NCBI GenBank assembly: GCA_964657395.1
Contig: CAZZUX010000055.1
Coordinates: 1-25,033, forward strand
Direction: 5' to 3'
Length of the DNA: 25,033 nt
From: G963692885 sp964657395
GTDB lineage: Bacteria > Acidobacteriota > Terriglobia > Terriglobales > Acidobacteriaceae
A program made the position numbers and the translations under genes. This document shows, in pieces, positions 1-7,909 of the stretch (position 1 is the first letter of the stretch; each line of letters opens with the position of its first letter). The notes below the pieces were generated by a model. The model saw only the letters and a list, made by a program, of their open reading frames with translations. It had not been told where the DNA came from and searched no databases.

Positions 1-2
1 GA

Positions 3-491
3 AATGTCTGGTATCCCGTCAATGGAGGATTGTTTCTTGGCCAGGAGGTGACGGACGCCAATACGCAACTGGCGGGACACTTTCCCGATTCGCAGGATCA
101 GCGGCACACGGGTCGAGCGCGCATTCAGTACCAGGTGCTACCGCGGTGGTGGATTGCCGGGACGCTGGCGTATAACACTGGGCTGCCGTTTGAATTTGAA
201 GGCACGGCCGCGGACGCGCAGGCACAGTATGGGATTGCGGTGCTGGACCGCTTGAACTTCGATCGTGGGCGCATCCGGCCGAATTGGCTACTGGGTGCGT
301 CCAGCGGTGTGGAGCTGTATCGGCAGCATGCGGGCACTGGAGAAGCGGCGCCGGCCAGGAATGTCCGTCTGCAGCTGGATGGTGAGAACCTCACCAACCA
401 GCTCGATGTGATTGACTTTGGCGGACTCTTTTCCGGCAACGCCATTGGACCGGGACGCAGCGTCGAGATGCGCCTGACGGGCAGCTTCTAG
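3..491 (+). CDS. TonB-dependent receptor, C-terminal part (cut by window start)
   Basis: The frame is open from the first bases of the window to a TAG stop at 489-491, so this is the 3' end of a longer gene. The 163 visible residues read like the last strands of an outer-membrane beta-barrel: alternating aromatic and polar residues, a segment with TGLPFEF, a late NLTNQLDVIDFGG segment of the kind seen near the end of Oar-like receptors, and a C-terminal phenylalanine after RLTGS, as recognised by the BAM machinery. A TTG at 30 could start a shorter frame, but coding sense continues upstream of it. The role would be import of a large ligand across the outer membrane; the substrate cannot be told. 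It converges on the next receptor with a 15-bp gap. Confidence 0.75.
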   Translation, partial: NVWYPVNGGLFLGQEVTDANTQLAGHFPDSQDQRHTGRARIQYQVLPRWWIAGTLAYNTGLPFEFEGTAADAQAQYGIAVLDRLNFDRGRIRPNWLLGASSGVELYRQHAGTGEAAPARNVRLQLDGENLTNQLDVIDFGGLFSGNAIGPGRSVEMRLTGSF

Positions 492-506
492 GTTTTCTCC
501 TACAGC

Positions 507-3500
507 TTAAAAGTTGAAGGAGGCTGAGACGTAAATGCTGCGATTGCCGGCACTGCTGGGTCCGAAGAAGCCTCCTGCCAGCGATTGCGAACGATTGAAA
601 AGTGTGTTGACCGAAGTTGCGCCGCTTGGATCGCGATTCAGCAGGACACCATTCGGTGTTCCGAGATTTGTGTGGTTCAGCACGTTGGTCGCGAAAGCGG
701 AGAGTGTGAGGTTGTAGCGTCGCGAGGTGCCCTGATCGAGCCGACCTGGTCCGCCCTGGTTTCCACTGAGACCGCGACCTCCGATGCCGCCGCCGCCGGG
801 TCCGCGTCCGCCACCCGGAGGTCCACCGCCGGGTCCGCCGCCCTTGACCTTCCGGCCGATGCCGATGACTTTGCTGACGCGCGAGTTGAGAGCGATATTG
901 TAAGGACCGACTCCTGAACCAAAGGGCAGCAGCCTGTGGCCCGCAACCGTTCCGAGATCAAGGCAGCCGTAAGGTGTGGACTGCGCACCGTTCGCGTTGT
1001 TGCAGGCTTCGCCGGTGAGCGGTGAGATGGTCGGCCGGAAGTTGAATTGATTGTTGCCGCTGGTGTCTTCGCCGGTCGTGATGTCAAAGGGCGTGCCGGC
1101 ATTGAAGCTGAGGAAGGGCGCGATCGAGATTCCGTAGGGAGCCGAGACGTTGCCGAGGAGGGCTCCGCGCTGGGGCGTGTCATAGCCGGTGCGCCCGTAA
1201 TCGAGACCGATGTTGTGCGGGTCTGAGGGTTGGCTGGTCGCGCCGTTCGTGTCGCCCAGAACGCGGCTGTAGGCGTAGTAGCCGAAGACATTGAGCCGTT
1301 TGATACGCGTGTTGCCGGTGGCGATGATCTGGTTCTGGCGATAGAAGCCTTCTGATTGGAACTGGTAATTGAACTGCGGCGTGGCCACGTTCGGATCAGG
1401 CGTCGTGGTGTACGTTGCGAGGTCGAGGATCGGCGCCGTGACGTTGTTGGTCAGGTATTGATGGACACCTTGTGAGTAAAGGTAGGTGATGTTCGAAGTG
1501 GTGTTCTTGCCGAACTGGTGATCGACGCCGATGGCTGCCTGCATGTCGAGGGCAGCATGGAAATGATGATCGATGGTGTAGTAGGTGGGAATGCTCGACT
1601 TCGAGGAGAGTGCGCTATCCGGCTGGCGCAGGGCAGAACTGTTCGGGTCCTGCGGATTGGCCAGCAGGAAGCTGGGAGTGTTCGCAGTGAATCCCTGCTG
1701 ATTGGGCGTGCCAATAAACGGATTGTTCTGGTGGATTGTTGTGATGACGTACGGCGTAGAAGTGGAACTGAACGAACCGCCGGCATTGAAGCGGTTGAAG
1801 AACCAGCCATAGCCGGCGCGGATCACGGTCTTTGGCGGAGTCTTGCCGCGGCCTACGGCGTAGGCGAGAGAGAAGCGCGGACCAAAGTCCCACTTGTCGC
1901 GAATGCGGTTTTGGGCTTCGTAGCGCAGACCGTAGCCGAACGTCAGCTTCTCGTTGACCTTCCAGTCGTCCTGAAAGTAGAGAGCGGCGTCGAAGATGGT
2001 GGCGCTGGCCGTTGGCTTGTTCACGACGGTCACCGAATATTGACTTGCGGTTGCCGGCAGGCCAACCGATGCATTATGCAATGCCGTGATGTAGCCGGCG
2101 AGCGAAGTGAACGTGTAGGAGCCGTTGGTGCCGGACTCGGACAGGTTCACGTCGTTGTCGGCACGCAGGCGGGTGCCGAAGTGGATCGCGTGATTGCCGT
2201 GGCTGGCAGTCGCATAATCCTGGAACTCGTACTGGTTCTGATGGTCCTGGACGGTCTGCTCATTGTTGCCGCCGGTCGAGAGCGCGCCCTGCACACTGAT
2301 CGAGGGAGTGGCATTCTGTGCGAACTGCCGGTTCCGAATGCGACGGTAGCGGAAGCGGGTGTCATTCACAATGCTCTTGCTGAGTACCTGCGTATCCGCA
2401 AACGTGAAGGTGTTCTCTTCATTGACACTGCCAGACGCTTGCGGCAGCAGTGAATTCTCACCCAGATCCGCATTCGATTCGGCACGGCGGTAGAACTCGT
2501 AGTTCACGGTGAGCGTGTTGTTTTCGCTGAGCGCGAAATCGAAGCGCGGGTTGATATCGAATCGTGTGGAGGGATTGCCGTACGCGGTGTTGAAGTTGAT
2601 GCCGGCAGTGTTCAGCGAGCCGTCGGGATTCAGGTAATTATTGGCAGCGTCGGGGATGAGCGTGTTGACGATGCTGATGTTGTCATTGTGGCGAGCGAAG
2701 AGGCTGACGTTGTAGGACGCCTTTTTCGACAGCGGACCGCCGATGCCGCCATTCAGAAAATAGGAGTAGTAGGGCGGCTCGGTGAGAGGAGTTTGCCCGA
2801 CCGCGAGGTTGCGGTTCAGGATCGGGTTCTGTCCATTAAAGGCAGAGTCGTTGCCGTTTATCTGGGCATTGCCGTGGATCTTATCCGTGCCGGGCTTGGT
2901 GAGAATCTCGATGCGGCCGTAGCCCAGACGGTCATACTCGGCGGAGAAGGGATTCTGGTTGACGCGGATCTCGCGGATGGAGGACTTGGGCGGAAGCTGG
3001 CCGCCAGTGAATCCATCGATGTAGATCTGGCCGCCGCTGGGTCCGGCTGCTGGTCCGGCGAGTGCCTGCAGTTCGTCGGAAAGCTGGTCGGGGTCGTCGG
3101 AGAGGGCGTCGAGTGCCTTGCCCTTGATGACCAGTGCGTTGGCGTTACTGTCCGGGTTGGTGTCGACTGTCGTTTGTTCCGCGGTGATGGTCACCTGCTG
3201 ATCCTGGGTGGCGATCGAGAGCGTGACGTTCAGCAGTTTGGACTGGCCCGGAACGATGTTGATGCCTGACTCCGAAAAGGGCGTGAAGCCGGCTACGTTC
3301 GTCCCCAGCGTATAGGTCCCCGGCATGACGCCGTGGAAGGTGTAGCTGCCGCTGCCATCGGCCTGCGCCGAGAGGCTTTTGCCGGGCGCGGTGAGGGTGA
3401 GGGTAGCGCCGGGAATGATGGCACCGGAGGGATCCGTGACCTGGCCATGCAGACTCGCGTCATTCTGGGCGTAGGCTGGCGTCAGAGTGGATGGAAACAG

Positions 3501-3539
3501 GGACAAGAGGAACGCCAGGGCAATCGAGATTTTTGTCAT
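507..3539 (-). CDS. Oar-like TonB-dependent receptor with carboxypeptidase-regulatory-like domain
   Basis: An outer-membrane receptor of about 1010 residues, typical of the large Oar-like family in Acidobacteriota. Numbering from the upstream GTG at 3590: signal peptide ending in AYA at about residue 41, a carboxypeptidase-regulatory-like domain at about 47-127 (LHGQVTDPSGAIIPGA, then a GSYTFHGVMPGTY turn), a plug domain at about 150-240 (QIYIDGF, IREIRVNQNPFSAEYD, IEILTKPGTD) and a beta-barrel to the C-terminal phenylalanine. I prefer the ATG at 3539 because it gives a compact signal peptide (MTKISIALAFLLSL); the GTG at 3590 adds 17 basic residues, and neither start has a good Shine-Dalgarno. 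An unusual Gly/Pro/Arg-rich stretch (about residues 917-950, bases 741-842) sits before the last strands. Substrate unknown. It is divergent from the hydrolase gene at 3750. Confidence 0.9.
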   Translation of the reverse strand: MTKISIALAFLLSLFPSTLTPAYAQNDASLHGQVTDPSGAIIPGATLTLTAPGKSLSAQADGSGSYTFHGVMPGTYTLGTNVAGFTPFSESGINIVPGQSKLLNVTLSIATQDQQVTITAEQTTVDTNPDSNANALVIKGKALDALSDDPDQLSDELQALAGPAAGPSGGQIYIDGFTGGQLPPKSSIREIRVNQNPFSAEYDRLGYGRIEILTKPGTDKIHGNAQINGNDSAFNGQNPILNRNLAVGQTPLTEPPYYSYFLNGGIGGPLSKKASYNVSLFARHNDNISIVNTLIPDAANNYLNPDGSLNTAGINFNTAYGNPSTRFDINPRFDFALSENNTLTVNYEFYRRAESNADLGENSLLPQASGSVNEENTFTFADTQVLSKSIVNDTRFRYRRIRNRQFAQNATPSISVQGALSTGGNNEQTVQDHQNQYEFQDYATASHGNHAIHFGTRLRADNDVNLSESGTNGSYTFTSLAGYITALHNASVGLPATASQYSVTVVNKPTASATIFDAALYFQDDWKVNEKLTFGYGLRYEAQNRIRDKWDFGPRFSLAYAVGRGKTPPKTVIRAGYGWFFNRFNAGGSFSSTSTPYVITTIHQNNPFIGTPNQQGFTANTPSFLLANPQDPNSSALRQPDSALSSKSSIPTYYTIDHHFHAALDMQAAIGVDHQFGKNTTSNITYLYSQGVHQYLTNNVTAPILDLATYTTTPDPNVATPQFNYQFQSEGFYRQNQIIATGNTRIKRLNVFGYYAYSRVLGDTNGATSQPSDPHNIGLDYGRTGYDTPQRGALLGNVSAPYGISIAPFLSFNAGTPFDITTGEDTSGNNQFNFRPTISPLTGEACNNANGAQSTPYGCLDLGTVAGHRLLPFGSGVGPYNIALNSRVSKVIGIGRKVKGGGPGGGPPGGGRGPGGGGIGGRGLSGNQGGPGRLDQGTSRRYNLTLSAFATNVLNHTNLGTPNGVLLNRDPSGATSVNTLFNRSQSLAGGFFGPSSAGNRSIYVSASFNF

Positions 3540-3616
3540 TCGGATAAGGCGGGTCTTTCGCGGAGTCGGGACAGGCTTCTCCCTCGTCACGGAAACTGGA
3601 TTAGGTGCCGGTTTGC

Positions 3617-3636
3617 TGCCGTACCGTTAGACGGCA
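3617..3636. promoter_or_regulatory. Inverted repeat between divergent receptor and hydrolase genes
   Basis: A perfect 6-bp inverted repeat, TGCCGT, N8, ACGGCA, lies in the 210-bp region between the receptor start and the hydrolase start. It could be an operator or a small hairpin in the receptor leader. No clear -35/-10 pair for the receptor could be fixed. Confidence 0.25.
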
Positions 3637-3737
3637 TCTTTATGCAAAAGCCGCACTTGTCCAGCATAAATTGAGTGAAAGCAGCAGCTGTTGGTGAACA
3701 AGTCACCCCTGGCGGGAGTCTGCCCGAAGCGCGTTGA

Positions 3738-3743
3738 TAGAGT
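3738..3743 (+). promoter_or_regulatory. -10-like box TAGAGT, possible leaderless start
   Basis: TAGAGT ends six bases before the ATG at 3750. The only purine-rich stretch (AAAAGG) touches the start codon, which leaves no room for Shine-Dalgarno pairing. This is the spacing expected when transcription starts at or next to the ATG. No good -35 is visible. Confidence 0.35.
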
Positions 3744-3749
3744 AAAAGG

Positions 3750-4955
3750 ATGTTTGCAAAGTGGTACGCACAGCGCATGTACGAGTGGGAAACGGCGCTG
3801 ACGACGCGGGATGAAAACAGGATTGTACGGCCGCTGGAGTGGGGTTTCGACTGGCTGCATGGTTCAAGCAGCGGGGCAGCAGCAGAGATTCTGCGCGAGG
3901 CTGGACGTTTGTCCGGCGGTCTTGAAGACGCGCAGGCCGAGGAACTGCTGGCTCGTTGGAACCAGGAAGTGATCGCGCATAGTGAGGAGTATTTCGGGTA
4001 CGACACGCCGAGGGATTTTCGGCTGGAGGAGCGGCATCCGGAGCTGTTCCCGACGAATATTCGGCCTGAGACACTGGCACAGGCCGCAAAACTGAAAGCG
4101 GATGCGGAGGCGGGCAAGCTGAAAAAAGCGCAGTATCTCCGGTTTACTTCGGCGGAGCAGACTCCCTATCCGGAAAATGACCAGGTGAATGCGCGATGGT
4201 ATCCGGCTGACCCGGAAAAGCAGGAGGGCAAGCCGAAGCAGGCCATTGTCGTGATGCCGCAATGGAATGCGGATGCTTTCAGTCACAATGCGCTCTGTAG
4301 CCTGTTCAATCGGTTTGGGATTTCGGCGCTGCGGCTGTCGAAGCCTTATCACGATATCCGGCGACCGGCGGAACTGGAGCGGTCGGACTATGCCGTCAGT
4401 GCCAACCTGGGACGGACGATTTCCGCTTGCCGGCAGGCGGTAGTGGATATTCGGAGCTGCGTGGACTGGCTGGAGACGCAGGGGTACCAGCAATTTGGGG
4501 TGCTGGGAACCAGCCTGGGGTCGGCTTACGCGTTCAATGCGACAGCCCACGATGCGCGGCTGCAGGTGTGTGCGTTTAACCACGCTTCGATGCGCTTCGG
4601 GGACGTGGTGTGGACGGGGCAGAGTACGCGGCATATCCGGGCGGCGTTTGACCCGATCCTGACCCAGGACCGGCTGAACCGGCTGTGGGCGGCAGTGAGT
4701 CCGATCAGTCACATGGACAAGTTTGCGGCGAATCCGAAGAAGGTGCTGCTGGTGCATGCGGCGTACGACTTGTCGTTCCTGCCGGTGTATTCGGAGGAAG
4801 TGGTGCGGTATTTCACACAGTACGAGCTGGATTTTACGAACAAGGTACTGCCGTGTGGGCACTATACGACGGGGGAAACTCCTTATAAGTACATGGATGG
4901 GTGGTACCTGGGGTCGTTTGTGTATGGGGCGTTCCGGGATCTGGCTGGGGGTTAG
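3750..4955 (+). CDS. Alpha/beta hydrolase, ABHD18-like
   Basis: A 401-residue protein with no signal peptide, so probably cytoplasmic. The second half has the alpha/beta-hydrolase core. The nucleophile elbow is GTSLGS with Ser255. The likely catalytic acid is Asp340 in VHAAYDLSF, after a hydrophobic strand KVLLV. The likely catalytic histidine is His371 in LPCGHYTTGE. AIVVMPQWNAD at about 165-175 fits the oxyanion strand and loop. The first 160 residues are helical and family-specific. The order and spacing match the ABHD18-type family (PF09752), whose substrate is poorly known; an esterase or lipase role is inference. The gene stands alone between divergent and downstream units, and a -10-like box lies six bases before the ATG. 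Confidence 0.8.
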   Translation: MFAKWYAQRMYEWETALTTRDENRIVRPLEWGFDWLHGSSSGAAAEILREAGRLSGGLEDAQAEELLARWNQEVIAHSEEYFGYDTPRDFRLEERHPELFPTNIRPETLAQAAKLKADAEAGKLKKAQYLRFTSAEQTPYPENDQVNARWYPADPEKQEGKPKQAIVVMPQWNADAFSHNALCSLFNRFGISALRLSKPYHDIRRPAELERSDYAVSANLGRTISACRQAVVDIRSCVDWLETQGYQQFGVLGTSLGSAYAFNATAHDARLQVCAFNHASMRFGDVVWTGQSTRHIRAAFDPILTQDRLNRLWAAVSPISHMDKFAANPKKVLLVHAAYDLSFLPVYSEEVVRYFTQYELDFTNKVLPCGHYTTGETPYKYMDGWYLGSFVYGAFRDLAGG

Positions 4956-4986
4956 GAGCGGGTGGCCTGGCGAGTAGGTTCCGCAT

Positions 4987-5020
4987 GGAGCATTGCTGAT
5001 GGCGGCTCCCTTGCTTTATT
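4987..5020 (+). terminator. Weak terminator-like hairpin after the hydrolase
   Basis: GGAGC (4987-4991) can pair with GCTCC (5005-5009), followed by the T-rich CTTGCTTTATT. The stem is only 5 bp with a 13-base loop, so this is a weak call resting mainly on position after the stop codon. Confidence 0.3.
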
Positions 5021-5022
5021 GC

Positions 5023-5051
5023 TTGTTCCGTAGCTACATTGTTGCTACAGT
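5023..5051 (+). promoter_or_regulatory. Promoter with overlapping inverted repeat ahead of the brnT-type pair
   Basis: TTGTTC (5023-5028) and TACAGT (5046-5051) are 17 bp apart, a good sigma-70 arrangement. The spacer and the start of the -10 are covered by GTAGC (5030-5034), N9, GCTAC (5044-5048), a perfect 5-bp inverted repeat. BrnA/CopG-type antitoxins repress their own promoters through such repeats, so this is a plausible operator for the antitoxin at 5427. Transcription would start near 5058. Confidence 0.5.
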
Positions 5052-5102
5052 AGAAGTGTCAGAGTTGAAATGATCAAGACTCGACGGCACTGGGAGACGA
5101 CG

Positions 5103-5228
5103 ATGAAAACGATTGAACGGGATGCGCACCCGAAGTCCCGAGAGGAATACCAATGTTTTTGTGGGATGCCTCCAATGTCGAACACATCGCTAAACACGGT
5201 GTCTTACCAGAAGAAGCTGAACAGGTAA
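5103..5228 (+). CDS. Possible small upstream ORF overlapping the toxin gene
   Basis: An ATG at 5103 follows GGGAG with a 6-base spacer, and the frame runs 41 codons to TAA at 5226-5228. It overlaps the first 76 bases of the toxin gene in another frame. The predicted peptide is hydrophilic and matches no family I know. It could couple or dampen toxin translation, act as a leader peptide, or be chance. The only support is the good ribosome site and the promoter position. Confidence 0.25.
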   Translation: MKTIERDAHPKSREEYQCFCGMPPMSNTSLNTVSYQKKLNR

Positions 5229-5452
5229 CACTAAATAATCCAGTTGATATAGAACGGCAACTGCGAAGCGGGGAATCGCGAATAGTACAACTCGGCGAAA
5301 CGGATCGTAACCGAATCCTGATCGTCGTTCTGACGCTCCGTGAGGGCATGATCCGTGTCGTTACCGCATTTCCGGCGAACAGGCGGCTTCGTAACTTTTA
5401 CTTAGAGGAAAAGGGAGGATCGGGGAATGCCGAAGGGCCTCAAAACACCTGA
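5153..5452 (+). CDS. brnT: BrnT-family type II toxin (RelE-fold ribonuclease)
   Basis: A 99-residue protein with the BrnT pattern (PF04365): an N-terminal FxWD motif (MFLWDASN), then IAKHGVLPEEAEQV, a central strand pair RIVQLGE and RILIVVLTLREG, and a final IRVVTAFPANRRLRNFYLEE, corresponding to the family's R-I-I-S-A-R-x-A-xx-xE-xxx-Y ending. BrnT toxins are RelE-fold ribonucleases that stop translation until bound by the antitoxin. The ATG at 5153 is preceded by AGAGG with a 7-base spacer, and no earlier in-frame start exists after a stop at 5114. The toxin comes first and overlaps the antitoxin gene by 26 bp, as usual for brnTA loci. The region is visibly less G+C-rich than its neighbours, which suggests horizontal acquisition. 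Confidence 0.8.
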   Translation: MFLWDASNVEHIAKHGVLPEEAEQVTLNNPVDIERQLRSGESRIVQLGETDRNRILIVVLTLREGMIRVVTAFPANRRLRNFYLEEKGGSGNAEGPQNT

Positions 5453-5717
5453 CTTCCAGAGCGAAACCGAAGAAGCGCAATGGTGGGCTGCGAGTCAGGA
5501 CAATCTACTTGGCGAGTTCGAAACGGCTGCAAAAGATGGATCTTTAGGTCACGGAACAGCTGCCAAACGTGCCAAGACGCCTACTACGACAATCCGTCTG
5601 GATCCTAAGGACATCGAGATAGCAAAAAAGCAGGCAGAGCAGCTTGGATTGAAGTACCAGACCTACCTAAAAATGATCATCCACCAGGCGCTGCAGCAAA
5701 GGTCCCGTAAAGCCTGA
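5427..5717 (+). CDS. CopG/BrnA-type ribbon-helix-helix antitoxin
   Basis: A 96-residue protein. The first 40 residues (TPDFQSETEEAQWWAAS, then LLGEFETA) match the N-terminal toxin-binding part of the CopG-type antitoxins that partner BrnT toxins (PF12441 type). The C-terminal part, about residues 53-90, has a ribbon-helix-helix layout: the beta strand TTTIRLD, then helices DIEIAKKQAEQLGL and QTYLKMIIHQAL. It should bind and neutralise the toxin and bind DNA as a dimer, most likely at the inverted repeat at 5030-5048. The ATG at 5427 lies inside the toxin gene and has GGAGG with an 8-base spacer, so the antitoxin has its own strong ribosome site. Which antitoxin subfamily it belongs to is less certain than its partnership. 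Confidence 0.8.
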   Translation: MPKGLKTPDFQSETEEAQWWAASQDNLLGEFETAAKDGSLGHGTAAKRAKTPTTTIRLDPKDIEIAKKQAEQLGLKYQTYLKMIIHQALQQRSRKA

Positions 5718-5822
5718 TTCTCCAAAGTACGCTGTCAGGATGCGAGATGAGACATTGCTCCAGCAATTCTGGCGTTCGCTAACTTGATTAAAACTCGGCG
5801 TGCCGTAGGGCAACAGGGCAAG

Positions 5823-5828
5823 TAAACT
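5823..5828 (+). promoter_or_regulatory. -10-like box TAAACT, possible leaderless glyA start
   Basis: TAAACT ends seven bases before the glyA ATG at 5836 (spacer CGTAGCT), and there is no Shine-Dalgarno upstream. No -35 is obvious. The 118 bp between the antitoxin stop and glyA show no riboswitch structure that I recognise. Confidence 0.35.
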
Positions 5829-5835
5829 CGTAGCT

Positions 5836-7116
5836 ATGTCCGACTTGATGAACCGTTCGCTTGAGCAGGCTGATCCGGAGATTGCTTCCGCTATCGATAA
5901 CGAGGTGCGCCGCCAGCACGAGGGGCTGGAGATGATTGCCTCCGAGAATTTTGTGAGCCATGCTGTGCTGGAAGCAGCCGGATCGGTGTTCACGAACAAG
6001 TATGCCGAGGGCTATCCTGGCAAACGATACTATGGCGGTTGCGAATATACCGATGTAGTGGAGAACCTGGCACGCGAGCGGGCGAAGCAGTTGTTTGGTT
6101 CGGAGCATGCAAATGTGCAGCCGCACTCGGGCTCGCAGGCGAATGCCGCGGCGTACATGGCAGTGATTAATCCGGGTGACACGATCCTGGGATTGGACCT
6201 GGCGCATGGCGGCCACCTGACGCACGGACACAAGCTGAACTTCAGCGGGAAGCTTTACAAGGTCGCGAGCTACGGAGTCGAGAAAGACAGCGAAGTGATC
6301 GACTACGACAAGCTGGAGGCGATTGCGGAGCGTGAAAAGCCGAAGCTGCTGATCGGCGGCGGCAGTGCGTATCCGCGGCAGTTTGACTTTCCGCGAATGC
6401 GGCAGATTGCGGACAAGGTAGGGGCGACACTGCTGATCGACATGGCGCATTTCGCCGGTCTGGTGGCGGGTGGCGCGCATCCTTCTCCGGTGCCGCATGC
6501 GCATATCGTGACGACAACGACGCACAAGACGCTGCGTGGACCGAGATCGGGCATGATTCTTTGCCGGGCTGATCTGGCTGCGGCGATTGATCGCTGCGTG
6601 TTTCCGGGCCAGCAGGGTGGACCGCTGGCGCACGTGATGGCGGCGAAGGCTGTTGCCTTCAGGGAAGCACTACAGCCGGAGTTCAGGAAGTATGCCGCGC
6701 AGGTAGTAGCCAACGCCAAGGTGCTGGCGGCGACGCTGGCGGACGAAGGCTATCGCGTGATCTCCGGCGGCACGGATACGCACGTGATCCTGATGGATGT
6801 TTTTGCCAAGGGAATGCTGGGATCTGAAGCAGAGAATGCGCTGCACGAGGCTGGGATTACGGTGAACAAGAATGCGATTCCGTATGACACCAATCCTCCG
6901 ATGAAGCCGAGTGGTATTCGCATCGGCACGCCTGCGCTGACGACGCGTGGCATGGGTGAAAACGAGATGCGGGTGATCGCCAAGTGGATTGTGGAGGCAC
7001 TGGATGGACGCGGGGATGGTGCCACGCTTCGGCGGATACGCGGCCAGGTGCTGGAGATGGCAGAGCAGTTCCCGCTGTATACGTGGCTGCGGCAATCAGA
7101 ACCGGTACACGCCTAG
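5836..7116 (+). CDS. glyA: Serine hydroxymethyltransferase
   Basis: Converts serine and tetrahydrofolate to glycine and 5,10-methylene-tetrahydrofolate, the main source of one-carbon units; cytoplasmic and PLP-dependent. At 426 residues it has the normal family length. Clear landmarks are EGLEMIASENFVS near the N-terminus, NKYAEGYPGKRYYGGCEY, NVQPHSGSQAN, LAHGGHLTHG, LLIDMAHFAG (Asp and His of the cofactor site), the PLP-lysine motif TTTTHKTLRGPR with Lys231, and a late KPSGIRIGTPALTTRG. A second ATG four codons later is possible, but the first one sits seven bases after a -10-like box. The gene ends in a strong bidirectional terminator at 7144-7178. Confidence 0.97.
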   Translation: MSDLMNRSLEQADPEIASAIDNEVRRQHEGLEMIASENFVSHAVLEAAGSVFTNKYAEGYPGKRYYGGCEYTDVVENLARERAKQLFGSEHANVQPHSGSQANAAAYMAVINPGDTILGLDLAHGGHLTHGHKLNFSGKLYKVASYGVEKDSEVIDYDKLEAIAEREKPKLLIGGGSAYPRQFDFPRMRQIADKVGATLLIDMAHFAGLVAGGAHPSPVPHAHIVTTTTHKTLRGPRSGMILCRADLAAAIDRCVFPGQQGGPLAHVMAAKAVAFREALQPEFRKYAAQVVANAKVLAATLADEGYRVISGGTDTHVILMDVFAKGMLGSEAENALHEAGITVNKNAIPYDTNPPMKPSGIRIGTPALTTRGMGENEMRVIAKWIVEALDGRGDGATLRRIRGQVLEMAEQFPLYTWLRQSEPVHA

Positions 7117-7143
7117 CCGCGATTGCATCAGGCTGGCAGAAAT

Positions 7144-7178
7144 AACAAGGCCGTCTCTCAGAGGAGACGGCCTTTGTT
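7144..7178. terminator. Bidirectional intrinsic terminator between glyA and the lectin-like gene
   Basis: AACAAGGCCGTCTC (7144-7157), the loop TCAGAG and GAGACGGCCTTTGTT (7164-7178) form a 14-bp stem with one extra T. The ends carry T-rich sequence on both strands, so it can stop glyA on the plus strand and the gene at 7193 on the minus strand. Confidence 0.85.
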
Positions 7179-7192
7179 ATGCGTGGTGAGGA

Positions 7193-7909
7193 TTAGTAGC
7201 GATCGATGGTGAGTTTATCGATGAAAACCTTCATGCTGCCGTTACCGCCGCTGGCTCCATCGAGCTGGAAGTTGAGCAGCAGGTCGCCGCGTGACCAGCC
7301 AAGGGCGAGTGACGAATAGCCGCCTGCGTTTTTGAAGTCTTCTTTCTTCCCGTCGAGGACAACCGAGTCATATGTCACATCGCCGGAGCCATTATGGTGC
7401 GAATAAATCTGAACGTGGTGCCAGGTATGCGCGGACCAGTTCTTGGGATTGCAGGCGATGTTCGACGAATGCCAGTGCGGGCTTTTTCCGGAGGTCGTGA
7501 CAAATTCCCAGCTGCCGGAGTAGCTCGAGCACTGTGTGCCGAGGATCATGGTGCGGTCATTGGAAAGGACCTGGTTGATGTCCATCTCGATGTTCGCGAT
7601 TTCCGACGGCTCTTCGATGTAGATATAGGTGTCGTAGACAAAGTGCGTGGCCGACTCGTCATTGCCGAAGCTGAGGTGATAGATTTCGCCGCCGTGATCC
7701 CAATAGGAAACAGAGAGTTCCCGCGCTTCGTTGTCGATGGAGGGGCTGTGGACGGCGAACGATGAGTAGCCTGTCGAGGTTCCTGGCGTGCCTTTGTCGT
7801 GGTTCCATTCCCAGCGGCTGGAGCCGGTGAGATTGCCGGAAGAGGTGGAAGCGAATGCGGTAGGAGCGAGCAGGGAGAGTAGTAGGAATGCGTAAGTAAA
7901 AAGCTTCAT
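7193..7909 (-). CDS. Secreted protein of unknown function, lectin-like beta-sandwich (paralogue 1)
   Basis: A 238-residue secreted protein. The ATG at 7909 has AAAGG with a 7-base spacer and begins a clean signal peptide (MKLFTYAFLLLSLLAPTAFA). The mature part is rich in W, Y, H, G and beta-strand patterns: SRWEWNHDKGTPGT, HGGEIYHLSFGND, NIEMDINQV, ILGTQCSSYSGSWEFVT, HTWHHVQIYSH, LLLNFQLDGAS and a closing IDKLTIDRY. The HHVQ strand and the LNFQLDG strand suggest a concanavalin/jelly-roll fold like LamG or polysaccharide-lyase sandwiches; this is inference. Two cysteines (GTQC and ACNP) are conserved in the paralogue at 10637 and may form a disulfide. Unlike that paralogue, it has no Ig-like domain. 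I recall similar unnamed proteins in Terriglobia; a sugar-binding or cell-surface role is a guess. Confidence 0.8.
   Translation of the reverse strand: MKLFTYAFLLLSLLAPTAFASTSSGNLTGSSRWEWNHDKGTPGTSTGYSSFAVHSPSIDNEARELSVSYWDHGGEIYHLSFGNDESATHFVYDTYIYIEEPSEIANIEMDINQVLSNDRTMILGTQCSSYSGSWEFVTTSGKSPHWHSSNIACNPKNWSAHTWHHVQIYSHHNGSGDVTYDSVVLDGKKEDFKNAGGYSSLALGWSRGDLLLNFQLDGASGGNGSMKVFIDKLTIDRY

Noticed and set aside
3864..4862. Minus-strand frame of 332 codons opposite the hydrolase
   Set aside because: Arg/His/Gln-rich shadow; the plus frame has the Ser-Asp-His triad in order.
5718..5835. A glycine or other riboswitch ahead of glyA
   Set aside because: The 118 bp show no conserved aptamer pattern, and a -10-like box seven bases before the ATG argues for no leader at all.
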